A stretch of 39,904 nucleotides of DNA from Pseudomonadota bacterium (lineage in GTDB: Bacteria > Pseudomonadota > Gammaproteobacteria > Burkholderiales > SG8-39): assembly GCA_026399375.1 (NCBI GenBank), contig JAPLRD010000099.1:1-39904 (forward strand), given 5' to 3'. Position numbers and translations under genes: made by a program. The notes beneath the pieces are model-generated. The model had not been told where the DNA came from, did not search any database, and was given only the letters and a program-made list of their open reading frames with translations. This document shows, in pieces, positions 16,300 to 23,668 of this stretch (position 1 is the first letter of the stretch; each line of letters opens with the position of its first letter).

Positions 16300-16329
16300 T
16301 TGCCAGACCCGACATTGATCTGCTATGTT
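16300..16329 (+). promoter_or_regulatory. Candidate promoter for the crotonase/SDR pair
   Basis: TTGCCA (16300-16305, 5 of 6) and TATGTT (16324-16329, 4 of 6) are separated by 18 bp, 33 bp upstream of the crotonase ATG. With the minus-strand promoter at 16205-16213 it makes a divergent control region of about 195 bp. Confidence 0.45.
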
Positions 16330-16362
16330 CAGGCCGGATCTTCAGTGAAAAGGCGAAATACA

Positions 16363-17145
16363 ATGACGGCAAGACTGGATGTGCAAACACGCGACGGCTT
16401 GATGCTGCTCACCATCGACAACCTGCCGCAAAGAAACGCCCTGATACCGGACATCAGCCGCGCCGCCACGGCGGCCTTGCGTCTCGCGGCGACGGACCCC
16501 GCCGTGCGCGCGGCCGTCCTCAGCGGCGCCGGCGAACATTTCTGCAGCGGCGGCAATCTTGCCAGTCTGCGCGAATTCCAGGACAAGCCGCGTGCGGCCG
16601 TGGTCGAGCGCATCGGCGTGCTGAACGAACTGGTGCGCAGCATGCGCCAGTTTCCGAAGCCCCTCATCGCCGCGGTGGAAGGCGCGGCGGCCGGCGCCGG
16701 CTTTTCGCTCGCGCTTGCCTGCGACCTGATCGTGGCGGCGCGCGATGCGCGCTTCTCCATGGCCTACGTCAAGATCGGCGTATCGCCGGACGGTGCGCCG
16801 ACGCTGCTGCTGCCGCGTGCATTGCCGCTGCAGCTGGCGAGCGAACTGTTGATGGAAGGCGCGCCGATAGGCGCGGAGCGGCTGTACCAGTTGGGGGTGG
16901 TCAACCGCATTGTGGAGCCGGGACAGGCGCTGGCCGAAGCGCAGGCATGGGCGCAGAAGCTGGCGCAGGGCGCGACCGGCGCCATCGGCAACATCAAGCG
17001 CCTGATCAACCAGTCGGCCTGCCCGGAACTCGCCAGTCACCTGGAGCTGGAGCGCGATTCCTTCTCGGATCTGCTGCACGCACCCGAGGCGCGCGAAGGC
17101 TTCGCCGCCTTTCTGGAAAAGCGGCCGGCGAATTTTCCCAAATAG
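16363..17145 (+). CDS. Enoyl-CoA hydratase/isomerase family protein (PaaG-like)
   Basis: A 260-residue crotonase-fold protein. The oxyanion-hole segments are present: GAGEHFCSGGNLASL near residue 55 and EGAAAGAGFSLALACDL near 103. The first catalytic Glu of enoyl-CoA hydratase (GGGCELA) is replaced (AGAGFSLA). The second Glu region reads VKIGVSPDGAPTLLLPRAL, with an Asp as in PaaG-type isomerases. It is therefore more likely an enoyl-CoA isomerase or ring-opening-type enzyme than a hydratase. The ATG at 16363 has AAGG nine bases upstream and follows a candidate promoter. It is divergent from pimC and followed on the same strand by an SDR 48 bp later. Confidence 0.88.
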   Translation: MTARLDVQTRDGLMLLTIDNLPQRNALIPDISRAATAALRLAATDPAVRAAVLSGAGEHFCSGGNLASLREFQDKPRAAVVERIGVLNELVRSMRQFPKPLIAAVEGAAAGAGFSLALACDLIVAARDARFSMAYVKIGVSPDGAPTLLLPRALPLQLASELLMEGAPIGAERLYQLGVVNRIVEPGQALAEAQAWAQKLAQGATGAIGNIKRLINQSACPELASHLELERDSFSDLLHAPEAREGFAAFLEKRPANFPK

Positions 17146-17193
17146 AGGGCGACGGGGCGAAGTGCATGAGCGGGTCTCCGGGAGGGTAATGGC

Positions 17194-18033
17194 ATGAAGG
17201 ATTTCAAGGACAGGGTCGCGGTGATCACCGGCGGCGCCAGCGGCATTGGCCTGGCACTGGCGAGGCGCGCCGCCGATGCCGGCATGAGACTGGTGCTGGC
17301 CGACGTCGAGGAGGCGGCGCTTGCGGCAGCAGCGGCTGAACTCGGGGCCGGGGGCGCGCAGGTGCACACCGTGCGCTGCGACGTCAGCCAGGCCGAAGAC
17401 GTGGAGCGGCTGGCGGAACAGACGCTGAAGGCCTACGGCGGGGTGCACCTCCTGTGCAACAACGCCGGCGTCGGCGGTGTGCGGGTCAGGGCGTGGCAGG
17501 CGAGCACCAAGGACTGGCAGTGGGTGCTGGGGGTGAACGTCTGGGGCGTGATCCACGGCGTGCGCGTGTTCACGCCTATCATGCTCGGCCAGGGTGGGGA
17601 GGGGCACATCGTCAACACCGCTTCGGCGGCGGGCTTCGTCTCCATGGCTTCGACCGCACCCTATGCCGTGTCCAAGCACGCGGTGGTGACGCTGTCCGAG
17701 GTTCTCTACCACGACTTGCAGGACGAGAAAGCAAGCGTCGGCGTGTCGGTGCTATGCCCCGCCTGGGTCGGTACCAATATCTGGAATTCGCAGCGCAACC
17801 GGCCGGAAGATCTCAGAGACCACGCCGATACCGAAGCGGAGCGGGCGAAACGCGAACAGCTGCGGGCGCTGCTGGAAAAAGGCAGGGTCACGGCGGCCGA
17901 CGTCGCCGCGATGACTTTCGACGCCATCGCCGAGGACAGGTTCTATGTCTTTCCGCATCCGAAAATCCGCAAGGACATCCAGACGCGGATGGAAGACATC
18001 CTGGAGTTGCGCAATCCGACGCGGACCGCGTGA
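17194..18033 (+). CDS. SDR-family oxidoreductase
   Basis: A 279-residue classical SDR with TGGASGIG near residue 12, an Asp at the end of beta-2 (LVLADVEE) that favours NAD(H), NNAG near 89, the Ser of NTASAAG, and YAVSK near 159. The C-terminal third is longer than in minimal SDRs and contains the segment GRVTAADVAAMTFDAIAEDRFYVFPHP in two halves, typical of a subgroup of SDRs with a helical lid. The start has GGAGGG upstream. It follows the PaaG-like gene and probably shares its promoter. It is likely to oxidise a 3-hydroxyacyl intermediate or an alcohol; no specific substrate is evident. Confidence 0.88.
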   Translation: MKDFKDRVAVITGGASGIGLALARRAADAGMRLVLADVEEAALAAAAAELGAGGAQVHTVRCDVSQAEDVERLAEQTLKAYGGVHLLCNNAGVGGVRVRAWQASTKDWQWVLGVNVWGVIHGVRVFTPIMLGQGGEGHIVNTASAAGFVSMASTAPYAVSKHAVVTLSEVLYHDLQDEKASVGVSVLCPAWVGTNIWNSQRNRPEDLRDHADTEAERAKREQLRALLEKGRVTAADVAAMTFDAIAEDRFYVFPHPKIRKDIQTRMEDILELRNPTRTA

Positions 18034-18066
18034 CCTTCGGGGTTCAGCCTTAGAGGCTGTTGAAAT

Positions 18067-18129
18067 ATGAGGGGAAACATCCCCTCATACCCCCCTAAAT
18101 TGGCCGTTGCAAAATTCATTTTGCAACGG
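18067..18129. repeat. Double-hairpin repeat, family 2, copy B
   Basis: Hairpin 1: ATGAGGGGA (18067-18075) with TCCCCTCAT (18080-18088). Linker CCCCCCTAAATTGG. Hairpin 2: CCGTTGCAAAA (18104-18114) with TTTTGCAACGG (18119-18129), perfect over 11 bp. Relative to copy A, the TA/TA pair of hairpin 2 is changed to TG/CA on both arms, keeping the stem. It lies between convergent genes and fills the 100-bp gap. Confidence 0.85.
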
Positions 18130-18133
18130 GTTC

Positions 18134-18658
18134 TCAGTTTGCGCGGCGGTCCGTCAGGGCCCGCTTCAACGCTTCCTTCCAAATGTCCTGCTTGTGCGTG
18201 CGCGACATCGAGGCGTTTGCCGGACTGGTCGACGGCAGTCGCCGGCAAATCGGCGGTGCCTGTATTAGCAATGGCAGTGCGTGCCTGCGGTAACACGCCT
18301 CCGCTTTGGCGCCGTTGAAAAAGACATGGGTGATCCGCCTGTGCGCGCGGTAGAAGGAGGCAAAGTCGTTGACGCTGATCGAGGCGTCGTCGATCGACGA
18401 ATCCAGGCTGCCTTCGCGCGCGCAGGATTCGAGCACGTCCCACAGGGCGATGCCGCCGGATTTCAGCGCCCTGACCCGGGCCGCGTAGGGCAGGTCGGAA
18501 CCGGCGCCGGTGATTTCACCGAGGATGCGCCAGAACAGGTTCTGCGGATGCGCATAGTATTGCCCGGCCGCGAGCGACGCCGTACCGGGCATGCTGCCCA
18601 GGATCAGAACGCGCGCCCCGGCGTTTGCTATCGGAGCAAAGCTCTGGACGCGTGGCAT
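18134..18658 (-). CDS. Hypoxanthine-DNA glycosylase-like protein (UDG superfamily, family 6 type)
   Basis: A 174-residue uracil-DNA-glycosylase-fold protein of the hypoxanthine/deoxyinosine glycosylase group. Motif I is clear near residue 20: ILGSMPGTASLAAGQYYAHP, followed by QNLFWRIL, in which the Asn is the family's distinctive residue. ALWDVLESCAREGSLDSSI follows, then the motif preceding the DNA-contacting loop, VFFNGAKAEACYRRH, and LPSTSPANA. It would excise deaminated adenine (hypoxanthine) from DNA in base-excision repair. The ATG is four bases after the stop of the upstream lipoprotein gene, with no good ribosome site, suggesting coupled translation. Its stop is five bases from the family 2 repeat. 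Confidence 0.88.
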   Translation of the reverse strand: MPRVQSFAPIANAGARVLILGSMPGTASLAAGQYYAHPQNLFWRILGEITGAGSDLPYAARVRALKSGGIALWDVLESCAREGSLDSSIDDASISVNDFASFYRAHRRITHVFFNGAKAEACYRRHALPLLIQAPPICRRLPSTSPANASMSRTHKQDIWKEALKRALTDRRAN

Positions 18659-18662
18659 CTTG

Positions 18663-19931
18663 TCATTGTTTCGGCTGCAGCGCGCCCGGCACTTTCATCG
18701 GCGGTTCTCTCCGCGAGTCACTGCCGCCGAACAGCAGCCCCCAGACGAACCAGGCGCCGACGACAGCCAGCACCGCGCACAGTGCGAGAACCTTGCGCAA
18801 ACTGCGGCGCTCGCGGGTCTCGGCCTCCTTGATTCCGTCGAGCGCCTTGCGCACATCGACTTCGGCGGTGTAGACGCTTCCCTGCATGTCGATGGCGATG
18901 TTGTGCACCCAGTGGAAGTCGCCGGCGTTGCGCCCCGGCCGCCCGAAGGAGCCGATGCGCTCGCCGCTTTCGCGCACCAGGATGTGCACTTCGTTGTTGC
19001 TGCCGTCGGCGACCAGCAGGTAGCGCTGGCCCGGATCCTCGGTGGGAATCAGGTCCCAGGTGGAACCCGATCCCAGCGTCTTCGGCTCGAGCACGAACTG
19101 GCGCACGAAATCGCCCGACTTGCGGAACACCTGGATGCGGTTGTTGCCGCGATCGCAGACATAGAGCAGGTTGTCGCGGGTCTGGCGCACGCAGTGCACC
19201 GGATTGCCGAACTGCGGCGCCTCCGGGTTGTACAGAGGCGCTTTGGCGTCGTCCGGGCGCTTGCCGTATGCGCCCCAGTGGCGCTTGTAGGCGCCGGTGT
19301 TGGCGTCGAATACGATCACGCGCTTGTTCTGGTAGCCGTCGGCGACATAGAGCTCGTTCGCGGCGGCATCGACTTCCATGTGCGCTGGCCGGCCGAGTTG
19401 CGTGGTCGAGTTGCTGCCTTCGCTTGCGCCGGCATGGCCGATCTGCAGCAGGAACTTGCCGTCGTTGGTGAACTTGAGCAGCTGGTGGTCGGTGGCGTCG
19501 TTGCCTCCGACCCATACGTTGCCGGCCGGATCGACGTAGATGCCGTGCTCGTTCTTCGGCCACTGGTAACCCTGGCCCGCGCCGCCCCAGGCCTGCAGCA
19601 CATTGCCCTCGCGGTCGAATTCGATCACGCTCGGCGCGGGTGTGCAGCACTTGGAGCGCGGCGGATTGAGCGTCGAACCACGCTCGTCCTCGGTGACGGA
19701 GCGCGGCCGGTGATAGACCCAGATGTGGTCCTTGCTGTCGGTGGCGATCCCGGCGACCTGTCCCAGGATCCAGTTGTTGGGCAGGGGTTTGGGCCAATAG
19801 GGATCTACGGCGTAGCGCGGCCCGGGCGCGGCGGCGCCTTCGATGCGCTGCGGCGCCTGCGCGCAGGCGGCGAGCAACGCCGCGGCGAGAACCAGCGAAA
19901 GCGTTGCGGTGATTCTGCGGTAGCTATTCAT
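18663..19931 (-). CDS. NHL-repeat beta-propeller lipoprotein with C-terminal membrane segment
   Basis: A 422-residue protein with a lipoprotein signal peptide (LVLAAALLAACAQAP; lipobox LAAC, Cys near residue 23). Residues about 60-360 hold NHL/6-bladed propeller repeats: GIATDSKDHIWVYHRP, GIYVDPAGNVWVGGND, MEVDAAANELYVADGYQNKRVIVFD, HCVRQTRDNLLYVCDRGNNRIQVFRKSG and IAIDMQGSVYTAEVD. After the last blade comes an unexpected basic, charged helix (KEAETRERRSLRK), a hydrophobic span of about 20 residues (VLALCAVLAVVGAWFVWGLL) and a Pro-rich tail. Propellers of this kind usually end soon after the last blade. The start ATG has GGAGGGG close upstream. No enzymatic residues are recognised; probably an envelope-bound binding or structural protein. 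Confidence 0.87.
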   Translation of the reverse strand: MNSYRRITATLSLVLAAALLAACAQAPQRIEGAAAPGPRYAVDPYWPKPLPNNWILGQVAGIATDSKDHIWVYHRPRSVTEDERGSTLNPPRSKCCTPAPSVIEFDREGNVLQAWGGAGQGYQWPKNEHGIYVDPAGNVWVGGNDATDHQLLKFTNDGKFLLQIGHAGASEGSNSTTQLGRPAHMEVDAAANELYVADGYQNKRVIVFDANTGAYKRHWGAYGKRPDDAKAPLYNPEAPQFGNPVHCVRQTRDNLLYVCDRGNNRIQVFRKSGDFVRQFVLEPKTLGSGSTWDLIPTEDPGQRYLLVADGSNNEVHILVRESGERIGSFGRPGRNAGDFHWVHNIAIDMQGSVYTAEVDVRKALDGIKEAETRERRSLRKVLALCAVLAVVGAWFVWGLLFGGSDSRREPPMKVPGALQPKQ

Positions 19932-20014
19932 ATCCCCTCCCGGATTGGAATGCGCACTTTACACCGAGCGCGGCTTTTCGCGCAGCGAGGCATCGCGGCA
20001 CGCGCGCACGCCGC

Positions 20015-20031
20015 CGCACTTAATTGGTGCC
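20015..20031 (+). promoter_or_regulatory. NtrC-type enhancer site 1
   Basis: CGCACTTAATTGGTGCC contains the perfect NtrC core GCACY-N5-RGTGC. Its centre (20023) is exactly 32 bp from that of the next site, the spacing known for the paired glnA enhancer sites, and about 107 bp upstream of the predicted sigma-54 start. Confidence 0.65.
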
Positions 20032-20046
20032 TGATTGCGCCGAACT

Positions 20047-20063
20047 TGCACCCCTAACGTGCA
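20047..20063 (+). promoter_or_regulatory. NtrC-type enhancer site 2
   Basis: TGCACCCCTAACGTGCA matches the NtrC consensus TGCACC-N5-GGTGCA with one mismatch. It is also the core of a perfect TTGCAC-N7-GTGCAA dyad (20046-20064). The centre is about 75 bp upstream of the predicted sigma-54 transcription start. Confidence 0.7.
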
Positions 20064-20103
20064 AATGGCTGCGTGCGCGCCGCCATCGATGCCCTTTGAC
20101 CCA

Positions 20104-20118
20104 TGGTATGCATCTTGC
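20104..20118 (+). promoter_or_regulatory. Sigma-54 (-24/-12) promoter for the atzF-like operon
   Basis: TGGTATGCATCTTGC matches TGGYAY-N5-TTGC with GG (20105-20106) and GC (20117-20118) separated by exactly 10 bp. Transcription would start near 20130. That rules out the in-frame ATG at 20103 as the operon's first start codon and leaves GTG 20173 or ATG 20190. Confidence 0.72.
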
Positions 20119-20189
20119 GTAGCACTGGGTCTTCGAACGCAGATTTGCCGCCTTTTCCTGGAACAAGACCCGTGCCCGACCTCGCCCAG

Positions 20190-21974
20190 ATGAGCCTCGA
20201 CTTCGTCAGCCTGCAAGCGGCCTACGCCGGCGGCACGACGCCTGCAGAAGTCGCCGAGGAGATCTGCCGCCGCATTGACGCGCACCGGGACAACCCGATC
20301 TGGATCTCGCGTGTTCCGCGTGAAGAGCTGCTGCAGCGCGCGCATGCGCTCGCGCAGGACGCAAAGGCGGGAAAAATCCTGCCGCTGTACGGCGTGCCCT
20401 TCGCCGTGAAAGACAATATAGACGCCGCCGGGCTGCCGACAACGGCCGCCTGCCCGGCTTTTTCGTACTCGCCGGGGAAGAGCGCGACCGCGGTGCAGCG
20501 CCTGCTGGCAGCGGGTGCGATGCTGGTCGGCAAGACCAATCTCGATCAGTTCGCCACCGGCCTGGTGGGCGTGCGCTCGCCCTATGGCGCGGTTCGCAAT
20601 GCATTCAATCCTGCGTATATCTCCGGCGGGTCCTCCAGCGGCTCGGCAGTAGCGGTCGCATTGGGAATGGCGAGTTTCGCGCTCGGAACCGATACCGCGG
20701 GTTCGGGGAGGGTGCCGGCCGGATTCAACAATCTCGTCGGCCTGAAACCGTCCCGCGGCCTCGTGTCGACCGCAGGCGTGGTGCCCGCCTGCCGTTCGCT
20801 GGACTGTGTCTCGGTCTTCGCGCTGACTTGCGAAGATGCCGAAGACGTCTGCGCGGCGGCGGCGGCTCCCGATGCCGCGGATCCATTTTCGCGCCCGCAG
20901 CCTCCCGGCCCGCAGGATTTTCCCACGGCCTTGCGCTTCGGCGTGCCGCGCCCGGAAGACCTGGAGTATTTCGGCGACGCCGAATCGCCCGCCCTCTATG
21001 CGCAGGCGGTAGCGCGGCTCGCGGGGCTGGGTGCGACACCCGTGGAAGTGGACCTGAAGCCGTTTCTTGCGGCAGCCGAATTGCTCTACAACGGCCCCTG
21101 GATTGCCGAACGCACCTGCGCCCTGGGTGAGTTCATGGATGCGCAGCCGGACAGCGTGCTGCCGGTGACGCGCTCGATCATCGACGCGGGCCGGCGCTTC
21201 AGCGCTGCAGACGCGTTTCGCGCGAGTTACCGCCTCGCCCAGTTGCGGCGCGACACCGAAAGCGTCTGGAGCGGCATCGATGTGCTGCTGCTGCCCACGG
21301 CAGCGACGATCTACACCATAGCCGACGTCGAGCGCGATCCGATCAAACTGAACAGCAACCTCGGCCGGTATACGAACTTCGTCAACCTGCTCGATCTGGC
21401 CGCGCTCGCCGTCCCCTCCGGGTTCCGCCGCGACGGCCTGCCCTTCGGCGTGACGCTCGTCGCTCCGGCCGGGAGCGATCAGGCGCTATGCGGCCTGGGG
21501 TCGCGGCTGCAGCGCGAGGCGGGGCTGCAGCTGGGGGCAACGCCGCACGCCTTGCCGAAAGTGCGCACCGCGACGGCACCGCTCGCGAGCCAGACCGTGC
21601 GCATCGCCGTAGTCGGCGCCCATCTCGCCGGCGAGCCGCTCAACCATCAACTGACCGAACGCGGGGCGCGGTTGCTGCGCGCATGCCGCACCGCGCCCCG
21701 CTACCGGCTCTACGCGCTCCCCGGTTCGTCGCCGGCAAAACCGGGACTGGTCCGCGCCGAGAGCGGCACCGCGATCGAGCTGGAAGTCTGGGAGATGCCC
21801 GAGCGCCACTTCGGCTCGTTTGTCGCCGCCATCCCCGCGCCGCTGGGCATAGGCACGCTGGAACTCGAGGACGGCAGCGAGGCCAAGGGATTCCTCTGCG
21901 AAACCTATGCGACCGCGATGGCCGAGGACATTTCCGCCTACGGCGGCTGGCGCAATTATCTGGCCAGCCATTAG
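20190..21974 (+). CDS. atzF: Allophanate hydrolase (AtzF-like)
   Basis: About 594 residues, close to the 605 of Pseudomonas sp. ADP AtzF. The N-terminal amidase-signature domain has the Ser-cisSer-Lys triad: Lys74 in PFAVKDNID, the GGSSSGS loop at 146-152, and nucleophile Ser172 in TAGSGRVPA. The C-terminal domain of about 130 residues is typical of AtzF and ends EGSEAKGFL-like CETYATAMAEDISAYGGWRNYL. It splits allophanate to ammonium and CO2 in the cytosol. Ser-to-Ser context and the Ala-Gly-Ser motif are intact. ATG 20190 is chosen by comparison with family N-termini (SLDFVSLQAAYAGG); GTG 20173 is possible; the ATG at 20103 overlaps the sigma-54 box. First gene of a seven-step operon with an ABC transporter and atzG/atzE-like genes. 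No urea carboxylase is adjacent, so allophanate probably comes from the AtzGE reaction. Confidence 0.92.
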   Translation: MSLDFVSLQAAYAGGTTPAEVAEEICRRIDAHRDNPIWISRVPREELLQRAHALAQDAKAGKILPLYGVPFAVKDNIDAAGLPTTAACPAFSYSPGKSATAVQRLLAAGAMLVGKTNLDQFATGLVGVRSPYGAVRNAFNPAYISGGSSSGSAVAVALGMASFALGTDTAGSGRVPAGFNNLVGLKPSRGLVSTAGVVPACRSLDCVSVFALTCEDAEDVCAAAAAPDAADPFSRPQPPGPQDFPTALRFGVPRPEDLEYFGDAESPALYAQAVARLAGLGATPVEVDLKPFLAAAELLYNGPWIAERTCALGEFMDAQPDSVLPVTRSIIDAGRRFSAADAFRASYRLAQLRRDTESVWSGIDVLLLPTAATIYTIADVERDPIKLNSNLGRYTNFVNLLDLAALAVPSGFRRDGLPFGVTLVAPAGSDQALCGLGSRLQREAGLQLGATPHALPKVRTATAPLASQTVRIAVVGAHLAGEPLNHQLTERGARLLRACRTAPRYRLYALPGSSPAKPGLVRAESGTAIELEVWEMPERHFGSFVAAIPAPLGIGTLELEDGSEAKGFLCETYATAMAEDISAYGGWRNYLASH

Positions 21975-22039
21975 ACAACCGAAGACAACTGAAGACAGCC
22001 GAATTTTCATCCACCGCTGCAACACGACAGGAGATCAAA

Positions 22040-23650
22040 ATGAAACGCCGCATATTTCTCAAATCGATGGCCGGCCTCGCCGGTTCGGGCCTGCTGCCGC
22101 TGGAGGCGTTCGCGCAAGCCGACCGGCGCAAGGAAATTCTGATCGTCGCCAACGAAACCGGCCCGAACTCGCTCGACATCCACACCGTGGGCGCGAACCG
22201 GCCGAGCTACGGCGTGTCCTGGCTCTGCTACGACCGCTTGATGACCTTCGGTTCGAAGAAATTGCCGAACGGCCTCGTCACCTACGATTTCGCCAAGCTC
22301 GAACCGGAGCTCGCCGAATCCTGGCAGATCGCCAAGGACGGCATGTCGGTGGTATTCAAATTGAGGAAGGGCGCCAAGTTCCATGACGGCACGCCGGTCA
22401 CGGCGAAGGACGTGAAATGGTCGCTGGACCGCGCGGTCACGGTGGGCGGCTTCCCCACGTTCCAGATGAAGGCGGGCTCGCTGGAGAAGCCCGAGCAGTT
22501 CGAGGCCATCGACGATCACACGTTCAAGGTCAGCTTCCTGCGCAAGGACAAGCTCGCGATGATGGACCTGGCGGTGCCGGTGCCCTGCATCTTCAATTCC
22601 GAGCTGGTGAAAAAGCACGTCACCGAAAAAGATCCCTGGGGCCTGGAATGGACCAAGAACAACACGGCCGGCGGCGGCGCCTACAAGCTGGAGTCGTACA
22701 AGCCCGGCCAGGAAGTGATCTACGTGCGCAACGACGACTGGAAGTCCGGCGCGCTGCCGAAGATGCGCCGCGTGATCCAGCGCGAAGTGCCCTCGGCCGG
22801 CAACCGGCGCGCGCTGCTTGAAAAAGGCGACATCGACATGACCTACGAAATGCCGCCCAAGGATTTTGCCGAAATGAGCCAGGAAAAGGGCAATGTGCGC
22901 GTGGTCAGCGCGCCGATCGAGAACGCCCTGTGGTACCTGGGCATGAACGTGAACAAGCCGCCGTTCGACAATCCCAAGGTGCGCCAGGCGGTCGCCTATG
23001 CCATTCCCTACGACAAGATCATGGACAACGCCATGTACCAGCGCGCAACGAAGATGTGGGGCGCCAAGTCGAACAAGGCGGGCGGCACGGCATGGCCGCA
23101 AGCCACCGGCTACGCCACCGACATCGCCAAAGCGAAGGCGCTGATGAAGGAAGCCGGCGCAGAAGCCGGGTTCGAGACCACGCTGTCCTTCGACCTCGGC
23201 GGCGCCACGGTATCGGAACCGGCCTGCATCCTGATCCAGGAATCGCTGGCGCAGATCGGCATCAAGTGCCAGATCAACAAGATCCCCGGCGCCAACTGGC
23301 GCGCCGCGCTGCTGAAGAAAGACATGCCGCTGATCCTCAACCGCTTCGGCGGCTGGCTCAACTATCCCGAGTACTTCTTCTTCTGGTGCTATCACGGCCA
23401 GGACGCGGTGTTCAACACCATGTCCTACAAGAACCCGGAGATGGACAAGCTGATCGAAGCGGCGCGTTTCGAGGCCGACAAGAAGAAGTACGAGGCCAGC
23501 GTGAAGGGCTTCATCGACCTGGCTTTCGCCGAGGTGCCGCGCATACCGCTGGCGCAGCCGAACATGGACGTCGCGATGCAGAAGAACATCCAGGGCTACC
23601 GCTACTGGTTTCACCTGCAGCCCGACTATCGCAACCTGTCGAAAACCTGA
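22040..23650 (+). CDS. ABC transporter substrate-binding protein, oligopeptide/dipeptide (family 5) type, Tat-like signal
   Basis: A 536-residue family 5 solute-binding protein. The N-terminus MKRRIFLKSMAGLAGSGLLP carries a twin-arginine motif (RRIFLK) and a short hydrophobic stretch ending EAFAQA, so Tat export is likely. Family landmarks: LAESWQIAKDGMSVVFKLRKGAKFHDG near residue 100 in two parts, KDVKWSLDRAV, GGGAYKLESYKPGQEV, YLGMNVNKPPFDNPKVRQAVAYAI, and AEVPRIPLAQP at the C-terminus. It is the periplasmic receptor for the DppBCDF-type transporter that follows. Its ligand is unknown; operon context suggests a ureido, biuret-like or amide-rich nitrogen compound rather than a peptide. The ATG at 22040 has AGGAG six bases upstream. 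Confidence 0.92.
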   Translation: MKRRIFLKSMAGLAGSGLLPLEAFAQADRRKEILIVANETGPNSLDIHTVGANRPSYGVSWLCYDRLMTFGSKKLPNGLVTYDFAKLEPELAESWQIAKDGMSVVFKLRKGAKFHDGTPVTAKDVKWSLDRAVTVGGFPTFQMKAGSLEKPEQFEAIDDHTFKVSFLRKDKLAMMDLAVPVPCIFNSELVKKHVTEKDPWGLEWTKNNTAGGGAYKLESYKPGQEVIYVRNDDWKSGALPKMRRVIQREVPSAGNRRALLEKGDIDMTYEMPPKDFAEMSQEKGNVRVVSAPIENALWYLGMNVNKPPFDNPKVRQAVAYAIPYDKIMDNAMYQRATKMWGAKSNKAGGTAWPQATGYATDIAKAKALMKEAGAEAGFETTLSFDLGGATVSEPACILIQESLAQIGIKCQINKIPGANWRAALLKKDMPLILNRFGGWLNYPEYFFFWCYHGQDAVFNTMSYKNPEMDKLIEAARFEADKKKYEASVKGFIDLAFAEVPRIPLAQPNMDVAMQKNIQGYRYWFHLQPDYRNLSKT

Positions 23651-23668
23651 GCGAACGGACCGCCCCGG

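Noticed and set aside
20103-20189. Upstream ATG 20103 for the allophanate hydrolase
   Set aside because: The ATG overlaps the -24 element of the sigma-54 promoter, and the extra 29 residues do not resemble AtzF N-termini.
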